Shown: positions 43,256 to 53,431 of the stretch, piece by piece
How the letters are laid out: every line of letters begins with the position of its first letter
How positions within the stretch are numbered: position 1 is the stretch's first letter
Origin: Diphasiastrum complanatum
Lineage: Eukaryota > Streptophyta > Lycopodiopsida > Lycopodiales > Lycopodiaceae
Reading direction: 5' to 3'
NCBI GenBank assembly: GCA_029204225.1
Contig: CM055102.1
Location: 38,062,585-38,126,584 of the forward strand
DNA: 64,000 nt
Translations under genes and position numbers: made by a program
Notes under the pieces: model-generated
Told to the model about the DNA's origin: nothing
Seen by the model: only the letters and a program-made list of their open reading frames with translations
The model's database searches: none

Positions 43256-44217
43256 AGAATGGGAATTTGTTCATGGATGTGGATGGAAGGTTAGTGTAAT
43301 ATTGTTTTTGTACCACTCAATATATGAATAGTATTTCTAATTACACACATTTCTTTTTTTGTGTTTTAGTATATATCATACACTGCCATGTGGACATATG
43401 GACACCATTACCGTGTTGAGAGAGTTGACAACAAGCGACGTATATATGATTGTGGTATAATGGCCAACTTTCAACAAGAGAGTCGTTCTAGTGCGGCGGA
43501 CCCTAATGTCATTTCGGGCGACCTAGACTATGTCAGCACGTTGCAACATATTTATGAAGTCGAGTACGAGACTTATGACAAATACTTTATTTTTGACATA
43601 AAATGGTTTAAGGTCATCTATCGTGGAAGCAGCGCCACGATTAGAAATGATAACTCCAAAGTTTTTTCAAATCAATTAAAAAAAAAGAAAATTGATGGAC
43701 TCTCATGACACTTTAGTATTGCCACGACATTGCAAACGAGTGAGACTCTAAAATTTCAATGTCATTAATATTCGCAATCCAATTATTTATGTATCAATCT
43801 TATAAGAGTAACTTAATTTTTTTTTAATTCTTTGGAAGATTATATTCCATCCAGATCGAATAGACCCAAGATGGGTATGTGATCCAACTTCATGCAAGAA
43901 AATGACGTGTGTTTGAAGGAAAAGATATTGTTGAATTGAATACACACGACAAACCACCACCCAATTTTGGCGACGTTTTGGAAGAACCTGAACCACTCAT
44001 CCAAACTCCAAATGATGTCGAAATGATGGGAGAAGAAGGTACAAATGGAAATGATGAGATTCATACGATCATAAAAGATCAAATTGGGGGTAATTTGAGG
44101 GCCCCACGTTTGGATGAGATAGCATTAGAAGAAGAGGAGATTGAATGTGAGGGTAGCTCACATCATCAGAGACACTATCGAAAATTTACGAGTATACCTA
44201 GACCTAGATTCAGATGA
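43256..44217 (+). pseudogene. CACTA (En/Spm) transposon fragment with DUF4216-like domain
   Basis: A probable exon ending WEFVHGCGWK at 43289 is followed by an intron with GT at 43290 and AG at 43368-43369. The next exon reads in phase: TYGHHYRVERVDNKR, DCGIMANFQQESRSS, then LDYVSTLQHIYEVEY and IKWFKVIYRG. This pattern is that of the DUF4216 domain found near the C-terminus of CACTA transposases. Further downstream FHPDRIDPRWVC and VFEGKDIVE are readable in shifted registers (43850-43930), then an acidic tail to 44217. The Transposase_21 core is not seen in this window. Confidence 0.7.
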
Positions 44218-44839
44218 GTGTCAAGACTTGTGTGATGACGAGAATGATCTATGATTATTAATATTCAAATTTTCTCACGCTGCCCCAATGTGGAGGACAT
44301 TACTTGTTTCTTCATAGCCCGTACAATATATGGGCTCAGGCGCTATAATTATAAAATCCGAACCTTGTGGTTATGTCCTATTTCAGAATGTCACCACATA
44401 TTCCCTCCCTGCAACGTGTAGGTTTTTCTATGCAAGTTGGAAAGATTAGAACCTCGCCTTTAACGGGAGAAAAGTAAGGGCTACACACCTTCCTAGGATT
44501 GGGAATTTTAATTATCTACATTTCACCTTTGCATATTAACTAATTGCTAATGTATGCGGTAAAATACGATATTGCTTTGAACAAAATGAAAATTATGAAT
44601 TACATTTGATTTCTTACTATGTTAGATAACGTATTCCAATAATAAAAAAAATTGAAACAACACACACTCACCAATAAACTCACTTGAAGCTTAAGTGCAA
44701 ATGTGCAATTGCTCGCTCTTTAAACGCTTGCTCTCTTTTTTTTGAATATTTTTGTCACATGCACAAGCAATTAAAAAATAACACTATATTACACAATTGA
44801 ACCATTATTTTAAGCAATTCAAACATAAAATTACCATCA

Positions 44840-44865
44840 AACACACACACACACACACACACACA

Positions 44866-44917
<52 letters not shown>

Positions 44918-44965
44918 CAAAATGCAAGACACAATACATACACACTTTTTCCCTCTTCTTCCCAC

Positions 44966-45010
<45 letters not shown>
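44840..45010. repeat. Compound (AC)n(CT)n and (CT)n microsatellites
   Basis: (AC)14 at 44840-44868 runs directly into (CT)n at 44869-44913. A second (CT)n lies at 44973-45010, about 60 bp downstream. Confidence 0.95.
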
Positions 45011-45014
<4 letters not shown>

Positions 45015-45224
45015 CTAATGTGTGCCAAGAAAAACCAAAGGTGAAGTAGGTCACACCAATATTTTGTGGCACAACAGCCATGTTAGGCTTATTTCATAAG
45101 CTTGAGAAACCAGCTTTTTATAGTTATTTAAACCATCTGAAATCCATATTAAAGAGTCATTACTAATATTGCACACCTAGATTTGCTTTAGTGAAATATC
45201 ATTCCTTTCTTCAAAGGCAAAGAG

Positions 45225-45246
45225 GCCCTCTCTTCAAAGAGAGGGC
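45225..45246. repeat. Short perfect hairpin
   Basis: GCCCTCTCTT and AAGAGAGGGC form a perfect 10-bp inverted repeat with two bases between them. It has no T-run and no gene next to it, so I assign no role. Confidence 0.7.
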
Positions 45247-45523
45247 TTTTCAGCTTGCAAATTTCAAACTTGGTTTCAGAGTTTGCAGATTTCTTAGCTG
45301 CAAAGAAAAATGCTCTTGAATGAGTTTATCAGTTTTGGCATACGGCTTCCATTCATGTATTGGAGTAGGTCTTTTATAAGGTTGTCTTGAAATGATTTTG
45401 GGAGCAATGCTAGAGGCTTGCTCATCAGGGTCTAGGCCGAAGACACAAAATCAAAGATTAAAAAAGAAAAAAAGCGAGCTAGGAAATCGTCTAAGGAAAA
45501 TGAATGCTGATGCTGATGCTGAT

Positions 45524-45709
45524 GCTTGCTGCTGTTGGGTAGCGGCTGATATCCCGCAGCTAGAAAAAACCCACAACCCACGCCAGGTAACGACTAACGT
45601 GTTACGTGATGTGAGGCGGACGTAGTCATGCTGCTGTTGTTGGGTAGGCTAGAAAAAACACACGCTAGGTAACGTGTTATTACGTGATCTGACGCGGACG
45701 CGGTCATGA
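45524..45709. repeat. Imperfect tandem duplication rich in TGCTG and CpG
   Basis: A unit with TGCTGCTGTTGGGTAG, GCTAGAAAAAAC, AGGTAACG, GTGTTACGTGAT and GCGGACG..GTCATG occurs twice, at about 45524-45629 and 45630-45709. The second copy lacks about 25 bp. The unit contains ACGTGAT and TTACGTGA phrases. Confidence 0.75.
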
Positions 45710-46922
45710 TCTCTACATTTGGATATTATCTCTACATTGGGATAGGTCATCGATTCCAATTTCCAATAGATGTCAATAACAATCAATCAGATAGGATGAT
45801 TCCTGAGTCCTGAGAGAATATGAAAAGATGATGCCGGATATAAACAAGTCCAGTATGCGTGTCTAGACTCTAAAAGGGTGTAGGCGTCAGCCGCTAGACT
45901 CTACATACAAAAAAGCCGCATGTCTGTGACAGAAAAAGAGAGACATGACAGCGAGAAAGCAGAGACACGAGCCTCATGGCTCACGCTGATGCAATTTGCA
46001 GATCCTTAGAACTTAGAAGTGCTTCCATGACTCATGAGTGACGCTATTTATTGGGTCAGAACGTGCAGCGTCGTGCACTTATATAAATTTCCTGGTTCTA
46101 GCATCCAAGGAGAGAGAAACTTTAGGAGCATTGTTATTAATAAAATGTTTAGATACATACTGACAACTGTGGTTGGCAATTCTGCATAGTGCACTTTGCT
46201 CCCACCATTTGGCATTGGGAAAGGTGTCAAAGTATAGGAATGGAATCTCCATCTTTCTTTGAAATTTTTACGTCAAATCCTGCAGTTATTTTTTGCAGTT
46301 CATTTGAAAGTTGCCCTAAATGGCATAATTTTTTACTTTTGGAAATTATGAGCAATAAATATTTTACAGATTTGTAAGGTATCTTTGCTATTTTTAAAAA
46401 TATTAAGAAACACCTTACAATGTTGTAAGATTTAGTTACTATTTATAATAAGTTGCACAATTCCAAAATTACTATTTTTGAAAAGTGAACTATCTAAAAA
46501 TAGAAAAAAAATTACTATAAAAAAACCTGCAGCTGTTTTACGCAGGGAAAGGTCCACGGGCGGGGGGCGTTCCGCCTTTGGAGGCACCCTCGGGCCTCCC
46601 CCCTTACGAAGCAACTTTCTATAGTGCAAGAAAATTTTTATCCCCAAAGAAATTTGTGGGTATTAAAATAAGCAGAACCTTATATAACCTTTTCTTTTTT
46701 TGCAAAACCTTAAGGCATTAGTATATATTCATAAAATTTATCGTACAAAATAACGGCAGCAACCCAAGCAAGACTAGACGAATCAAATCCCTAAAAAGGG
46801 AGGCACAATACAAACAAAATAAAAAGTGAGCTATTTGTGCTCCACACAAGGAGGCAGCCCAATAAAGTTGTAAAAAATACAACCTTAAAAATCAATTAAC
46901 ATGCAAAAAATGCAAGGCAAAC

Positions 46923-47331
46923 TGTTGTAAAACTATACAATGCAAGCTTTCGCCGCCCGCCAGCATTGTCCCCGGCGCCAGCAGCGCCACTGCTGCCCTT
47001 GGCACCACCGACACCGGCACCGCTCCTGACCCCACTATGACCAGAATCCAGCTGGCACCAAGTTCCTATGGCTAAAAAACTTTGATCGGTTCTAGCGAAG
47101 TCCAGAGAGCTCGAATCGATGTGCAATCACCTCACACGATCTAGGCATGATTAAAGGGAGCCTGAGGATCAATAAGATATAGAGAGAGAAAATGATTTTC
47201 TAGAGAGAGAAAGCTTGGGCAGAGCACTTGATATGAGGAGAGGTGGCAAATCCCACCAGAACTATAGGGGAATGCGGGTTGCGACTCAGGGCGAGCTCCA
47301 ACCAAGTCTCAGCTTCCCTTGTTGATCTCGG
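46923..47331. repeat. Truncated LTR related to the solo LTR at 17191
   Basis: It begins TGTTGTAAAACTATAC and carries the same GGCGCC-rich start. It shares GACCAGAATCCAG, GTTCCTATGGCT, TTTGATCGGTTCTAG and the tail GGGTTGCGACTCAGGGCGAG with 17191-17610. It stops at 47331, so about two thirds of the LTR are missing. Confidence 0.85.
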
Positions 47332-47389
47332 ACTTGGAAGAGGATTAGACCGCAGTCAGTAGTAGTAGCTACTCCTGCCAAGTCGGCTC

Positions 47390-48105
47390 TGTGAAAAGTA
47401 CAGTACTAAGGACCATAAATGGATCTTTGAATGATCCACAAGGTGATTGTATGCTTGTTAAACAATCTATCAGAAACTAGTCATCTAAAAACAAGATCTA
47501 GTTTAGCAGCTTGATAGGAAACAAGTAGAGACAATCAAAGCATTGATCAATTAGTATAATCCAACTCCACACGTGTGGAAATAAGGCTATAGTATGGCCT
47601 GTAGATAGTGTTTACAAAGTGCCAAAGTTGGGTTTCATTGGAAATCAAGAGTAATCACCATACAATGAGAGGAAACTCGAGTTTCTCCTTGAGGCTCCAA
47701 AAAGTTTCTATCTTCTCACTATGGAGAATGGGAATACATAGTAAAACACACTTCCTTTGCAAAGTTAGGTGAAAATCCAGCATGTAATAAGGAAGTAGAC
47801 TCCACTTTCTTGCCCTAATGTGAAAACCCTAGCCTAGATCCAAGAGTCATGCTTGGTAGGTGCATGGTAGGTACAAATCTCATCATAAATCATGGTCTAG
47901 ATTCTACAAAGTAGGAATCACTACCAAATGGACACAACCACTCCTCTTGACTCGTGGTAACCTACTTTAGGTGTGTATGTACAAGTGGCACTTTGGCCAT
48001 TCAAGTAACCAACAAACAATATTGACAAAATGTACAATATTCTACATTGCTAGATTTGCCAATGTAGGCAATTTTTCACAGGCTCTATCTGGCCTTTGGA
48101 GATCA
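47390..48105 (-). repeat. Copia I 3' LTR
   Basis: This is an inverted copy of the Copia H LTR (40426-41140), 716 bp, starting TGATCTCC at 48105 and ending CTTTTCACA at 47390 on the minus strand. It follows the copia pol end at 48152, so it is a 3' LTR. Confidence 0.9.
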
Positions 48106-48151
48106 CAATGCTTTTATCAATAACTCCAATTGAAGATCTAATCTTGACAAA

Positions 48152-49008
48152 TTAATCTTTAGGTAAAGGTTTAGTAAACAAATCAGCCAAGCAACTTGAT
48201 GATGGCATGTGTTGGAGCTTGATCTCTTTAGCTTGCACTTTTTCCCTCACAAAATGATGAGCAATTTTGATGTGTTTGCTCCTTGCATGGAATGTAGGAC
48301 TAGTTGCAAGTGATTGGGTTGATTGGTTGTCACAATAGATGATAGGGATCTCCTCCTCCATGACATGAAGCTCCACCAATAGCCTTTTGAGCCACAAGAC
48401 CTCCTTGCATGTTGATGTCAAGGCCTTGTATTCGGATTCTATGGAAGATAGGGAGATGTTATCTTGCTTCTTGGAAAGCCATGATACTACTCCATCACAT
48501 ACAAAGGTGGCAAAGGCACTTGTTGATCTTCTATCCACTTTGTCACCTGCAAAATCTGAGTCACTATAGGCTCTTAAGCCAAGATTAGTTCCTCTATACA
48601 AAATGCCAAAATTCTTAGTGAATGAAATGTATCTAAGAACTCTTTTGGCCATCTTCCAATGTGAAACTAGAGGACTTTGCATGAATTGGCTTAACTTTCC
48701 AACACTATAACTAAGATCAGGTCTAGTTATAGTTAAATAGATCAAGGAGCCAATAAGCCTTCTATATAATGTGATGTCCTCAAAGGATGCTTCATCACAA
48801 CCAATAGATGCTTTTACATGTTGCTCCATTGGTGTCTCAATGCCTTTACAATTCTTTATTCCAAATCTATCTAGGATGGATGTAGCATATTTAGATTGAA
48901 AAATGAAGCTAAAATCACATCCTCTAATAACCTCTATTCCAAGAATGAAGCTCAATAGGTCGAGATCTACCATCTTAAACTCTTTTGCTAAAGCATTCAC
49001 GAGAGCAT
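48152..49008 (-). pseudogene. Copia I RT end and complete RNase H
   Basis: An open 282-codon frame starts inside RT (MVDLDLLSFILGIEV, QSKYATSILDRF, IETPMEQHV) and includes the full copia RNase H: SDSDFAGDKVDRRSTSA, VVSWLSKKQ, SSIESEYKAL, IIYCDNQSTQ and LADLFTKPLPK, so the acidic residues D, E, D and D are kept. It ends in a stop at 48152, as expected at the pol end. The 5' side is cut at about 49008, where CACTA sequence on the same strand begins. Copia K is its closest relative here. Confidence 0.9.
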
Positions 49009-49640
49009 TTTGAAGGTAAAGGCTCCAAAGATTCGTCGTTCGCCAACGCCCTCCTTCTTCTTTGATTGATATTTCTTCTTCGTTTCAATGTTATGTTTCT
49101 TTTCTTTTTGGCTTCTTCATACCTTAAAATCCACTTTTTCATTTGCCCACAATTATATAATATGAATGTGTCAATTTTCTCTTTTAATTGAGGTGAAAGT
49201 TTCTTTTGCACACCATTTCCTTGTGGTACTTCACCCTTAACACGTTCATCTTCTTCTTCACACCACATTTTTGGACTTGAAGGATGCAATTGTGAGATTA
49301 TTTTGGTGATATGAAACAAAGATTCATGTACAAGCCAACTTTCTGCAATGCTACCTTCTGGCCTTGCCTTTTGTCTCTCAAAGCCCTTCAAAACTTTCAT
49401 AAAGGGCTCAAGTTAGAACATCCATCTCATGTGCACAGGTCCTGCAATTGATACTTCTTCAACCAGATGCACTAGAAGATGAACTTGTATATCCAAAAAA
49501 GAAGTTGGAAAATCTCTTTCCAACAAACATACCATTTCGATCATTTGGATTTTCATGGAATCCAATTCAATATTTTTTATGTCTTTTGAGGAAATCCACC
49601 TGCAAGATTGATAGTACATTAGGTTGTGCAACACATAAAA
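49009..49640 (-). pseudogene. CACTA (En/Spm) transposon fragment with DUF4218-like domain
   Basis: One register from 49634 to 49009 with a single TAA (49413-49415) encodes a DUF4218-like region typical of CACTA transposases: CLLERDFPTSFLDIQVHLLV, EVSIAGPVHMRWMF, then after the stop KVLKGFERQKARPEGSIAES. A lysine/arginine-rich C-terminal part follows (KKRNITLKRRRNINQRRRR). The Transposase_21 core upstream is missing. The piece is on the opposite strand from the DUF4216-like fragment at 43256-44217, though in an intact gene the two domains lie on one strand. Confidence 0.78.
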
Positions 49641-49689
49641 ATATTCAAATTACGCATATTTATACAAGTGCTTAAAAAAATATACAAAC

Positions 49690-50460
49690 CTAATCATTGA
49701 TGACAAATTGTAAAGCGTATTTTTTGTACGTCATCGTTGAACAGACCTCAAATAGAAATAATCGGCTCTATTCTTTATGCCAACGCCATTTTGGCGACAT
49801 ATTGTTTAGTAAATGGTCCGAACAACCTACTGTCGATAAAGGACATGTTATTGGTACCCTTCGTAACGAATTCCAACAAGAAGAGAAATTCGAGGAGAAG
49901 GAAATTCATAAGCATATGAGCTTATGGATTAGGCATCGTCGTGATATGGTATGACGAGCTTATAGGGACGGGCAATCCAAGCTATCCTAGTGTTCAAGAA
50001 GTGATTGGAACCATGTAAAAGCGGGTGAACGAACACCAGATAAATACAAGATTCAGAAAGATGTCACGGCCGCTAGGATGCATGGGATTGGCAATCCTAG
50101 GTTGGGCTCAAGCGGAATGATGGGATTGCAAGCAAGCATGGTAAGTGAACTTACACTACTCTTATAGTTTATCTTTGATTTCATATGCTTTTATTTTTTA
50201 ATATGCATTATGACTAGCTGCTCCAATGTAGCCCTAATTAATTTTAACTTAAATCGAATGCATGGATAGTTGGAGGACTATGGACGTCTGCCAACTAAGG
50301 AGGAATACAAATTTGCCTTCAGAGAATCATACAACGCATTAGTCGACAAACTAAAGAGCGAGGGTCATCCCTCTACAGCAACAAAGAAAAATCCAAGAAA
50401 CAACTTAAGCCTAAGAGGGAGTCGAATCTCATGGACAGAGCATCACGTAGAGTGTGTCTA
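49690..50460 (+). pseudogene. Putative plant transposon-associated coding remnant with intron
   Basis: Exon-like sequence at about 49737-50140 reads EVKAGER-style phrases: HVKAGERTPDKYKIQKDVTA, MHGIGNPRLGSSGMMGLQAS. A GT-AG intron fits at 50141-50269 (GTAAGTG...GATAG). The next exon reads LEDYGRLPTKEEYKFAFRES and LVDKLKSEGH. The style resembles proteins encoded beside CACTA transposases, but I cannot name the family. Registers differ between parts, so it is not intact. Confidence 0.4.
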
Positions 50461-50504
50461 GATGATCCATTTATAACTTTCATCCATGTATTAACTACAG
50501 AGGC

Positions 50505-52976
50505 AAGATCGTGATCAACAAGCAGAGGGAACAAGCAAAGGCAACTGGAAGACCCAAGGGAGGTCAAAACAACAAGGTAAAGCAGATCAAGACAGATCAA
50601 GGTGGCGAATACATCTCGAATCGATTCACTGACTTCTACAATGATCGTGGCATCATTCACAGAAGGACTGTAGCCTACACATCGCAGCACAATGGTGTTG
50701 TTGAACGAAAGAATAGAACCCTGATGGAAGCAGCCAGATGTATGATGGCCTACTCGAAAGCTCCAAGGGCACTGTGGGCTGAAGCAATAGCTATAGCCGC
50801 ATACATCCAGAACAGAACAAGTAAGTCTGGTGTCCCTCACACGACACCACATGAGCTATTGTGGGGTAGAAAGCCCAACCTCTCTCACGTCAAAATCTTT
50901 GGCTATGTAGCTTATGCACATATTCCTGACAGCTTCGAAGAAGCTTGATGAGAAAGCCGAACAGGGATTTTTGATAGGTTATGACAACAACTCATCATAT
51001 TATAGAGTCTACATGCCAGACTCGAACACTGTAAAAACAGTGAGAGATGTCAGATTCGATGAGAGCAGGACAATGGCCAATGACGATCCTATTAGCTACG
51101 AAGTTCTAGAGAGACAGTACTATGACCTGCCGCCAATGACAGAGGGAGTAGAGGACGAACACAAAAATGAAGATTTTTGAGTCGCCTCCCATTCGAGCGA
51201 CGAATCTGACGAAGAAAAATTTGAGAGGCAACCTACTGCCGGAGCTCCTGTAAACCAAGATAGTTCCGGACCGAGCAGAGCAGACAAAGGCAAAGGCATA
51301 GCTGTTCCAGAAGGATCTCCTGGAAGGTCGACAAGACCACGAAGAGCGCTAGCAAGATATGTGCCAGGCAGCTCCGCTTCCACATCAGAGGAGTTCTGTG
51401 GATTCAGTGGCGAACCACAGACTTTCAAGGAGGTGATTGAAAGTCCAAAAAAAGATAGATGGATACAAGCCATGAACGAAGAGATGGAATCCATGAGGAA
51501 GAACCAGGTATGGACGTTGGAGCCATTACCACATAAGCGCAAGATTGTCAAATGCAAATGGGTCTTCAAGCTCAAATATGGACCAGACGGGAATGTGACG
51601 AAATACAAGGCAAGACTGGTAGCGAAGGTTTTTTTCAGAGATACGGTATTGACTACTTTGAAACCTTCTCTCATGTCATCAAACATTCGTCCCTACGTCT
51701 GTTATTTGCATATGCAACAGCTTATGACCTCAAGATCCACATTGTGGACGAGAAGACAACCTTCTTGTATGGCGAACTAGACGAAGAGGTCTATATGGAT
51801 CAACCCCCAGGATATGTCTCGAATTTACTTCCTGACTATGCATGCAGAATGCATAAAAGCATCTACGGTCTGAAACAATCAGCCCGACAATGGTACAAGA
51901 AGAAAGATCAAGCCTTGAAATCATTAGGATTCAAGCCTCTGTTGGCTGATTCCAATATATATGTCAGAGTTACAGATGGGCAGATCATCATTGTGGCTGT
52001 GTATGTGGACGACACTCTGATACTTTGCAGGAGTGAGCAGCTAATTGTTGAAGTAAAGGCAAACATCTCGAAACATTTCGAGATCATGGATATGGGAGAA
52101 GCCAGGTGTTATCTAAGCTTACAAATTGAAAGGGACTACGAGGGAGGTAGGTTATACCCTCACCAGTCCAGATACACCCAGAAGATCCTAGAGGAATTTG
52201 GGATCCTGAACTGCAAAGGAGCGAACACTCCAATGCTTGTAGGGACGGTGCTGACAAATGAAGACTGTCCAAAGTCTGAGGAAGACAGAGAACAGATGCA
52301 GCTCACACCTTACATGAAGTTGATAAGATCACTATTGTACTTTGTAGACAACACATGTCCTGATATTGCTTATGCAGTATTCAGGATGAGCCAATTCTGC
52401 ACGAATCCAGGCTCAACACATTGGAAGATTGCGAAACGAATTTTGCAATATCTTCAATTAACGAGGAAATACGGGCTGTGTTATTGTCGTGGTGCAGGTT
52501 TCAAGATACTTTCCTACAACGATGCTAGCTAGGCATCTCTCAAGGACGACTGTAAAAGTGTTCCAGGAGGATGCACCATCGCATCAAGAGCAGTAGTTCT
52601 CTGGGGCAGCAAGAAGCAGACCATAGTAGCCCAGTCATCTTGCGAAACAGAGTATGTTGCAGCAGCAAAGATGGCCAACGAGATAATCTGGCTAAGACAG
52701 TTCCTGAACGAATTGGACGAAACTAGAAATGAGCCTCTGGTCTTGCAGATGGACAACACTTCTGCAATACACCTGACGAAAGATCCTGTGTTCCATTCCA
52801 GAACGAAGCACATTGCCATCAAGTACCACTTGATCAGGGATCTAATTGAAAAGAAGATGCTGCAGACCACCTTCATTGGAACGAAAGACATGGTTGCTGA
52901 CATCTTCACCAAAGCCCTGGACAAAGGACTCTTTGAGAGACAGAGGAGCAGTCTCGGGATCGTATAGCTATCATGC
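50505..52976 (+). mobile_element. Copia J: integrase to RNase H
   Basis: This plus-strand copia is cut at its 5' side inside integrase. It shows IKTDQGGEYISN (third catalytic E region), YTSQHNGVVERKNRTL and WAEAIAIAAYIQNR, a frameshift near 50935, and a stop at 51180. RT is split by a frameshift near 51630: NQVWTLEPL, CKWVFKLKYGPDG, IHIVDEKTTFLYGEL, YGLKQSARQWYKKKD, VAVYVDDTLILCRS. A stop at 52530 precedes RNase H (GGCTIASRAVV, SSCETEYVAA, MDNTSAIHL, VADIFTKALDKG), which ends at 52967. It is the same lineage as Copia E. Confidence 0.88.
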
Positions 52977-52989
52977 TTTGAGAGGGAGC

Positions 52990-53431
52990 TGAAGAAATGA
53001 AATGTTTCTAACTACAAAACCCTGGACTATATTTCACGTTGCTAGCTAGCAGCTCAACGGGCTTGGAGTCGTAGACTTCATGCCCAACTGAAAGGAGTGG
53101 CAACGACAGAGACTAACTAACTAGTTGATTAGCGTTAACTAGTCTTGTGATTCTTTGTTTAGCTATCTTGTAAACTCCACACTGTGGAGGTATAAACGAT
53201 CCTCTCTAAATCATAAAAATATGTGAAAAAGAAATCTGAATAGAGAGATCTATAAGAGACAGAGAGAGAGAGGTAGCGAGTAGAGCAGAAAAATACTAGA
53301 AACTATAGTTGTGCATGAAAGTCTACCAAAGAGCAAAACATAGCGAAAGAGCAGAGTGTCATTCCGCCAACGAGCGAGACACTGACGAAAATTAAACTGA
53401 TAATACAGTCACCCTATTTTTGTGCATCTAT
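52990..53431 (+). repeat. Copia J 3' LTR (3' end missing)
   Basis: It follows the purine tract AGAGGGAG (52981-52988) and begins TGAAGAAATG. It shares GCAGCTCAACGGGCTT, AACTAACTAGTTGATTAGCG and CTTGTAAACTCCACA with the LTRs of A and B, and includes a GGAGGTATAAACG promoter-like phrase at about 53185. It stops at about 53431, where Copia K gag begins. Confidence 0.82.

Larger units (their letters stand above)
44218..46922. other. Non-coding sequence, microsatellites and a tandem repeat
   Basis: No gene is seen. It holds (AC)n with (CT)n at 44840-44913, another (CT)n at 44973-45010, a 10-bp hairpin at 45225-45246 and a duplicated block at 45524-45709. A short GC-rich island lies at 46546-46600 inside AT-rich sequence. 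Part of this stretch may be CACTA-derived, but I cannot show termini. Confidence 0.4.

Noticed and set aside
45225-45246. Transcription terminator
   Set aside because: The hairpin has no U-tract and bacterial-type terminators do not apply in this nuclear plant sequence.
46530-46610. GC-rich island as ribosomal DNA or CpG promoter
   Set aside because: It is under 100 bp, matches no rRNA signature I know and has no gene beside it.
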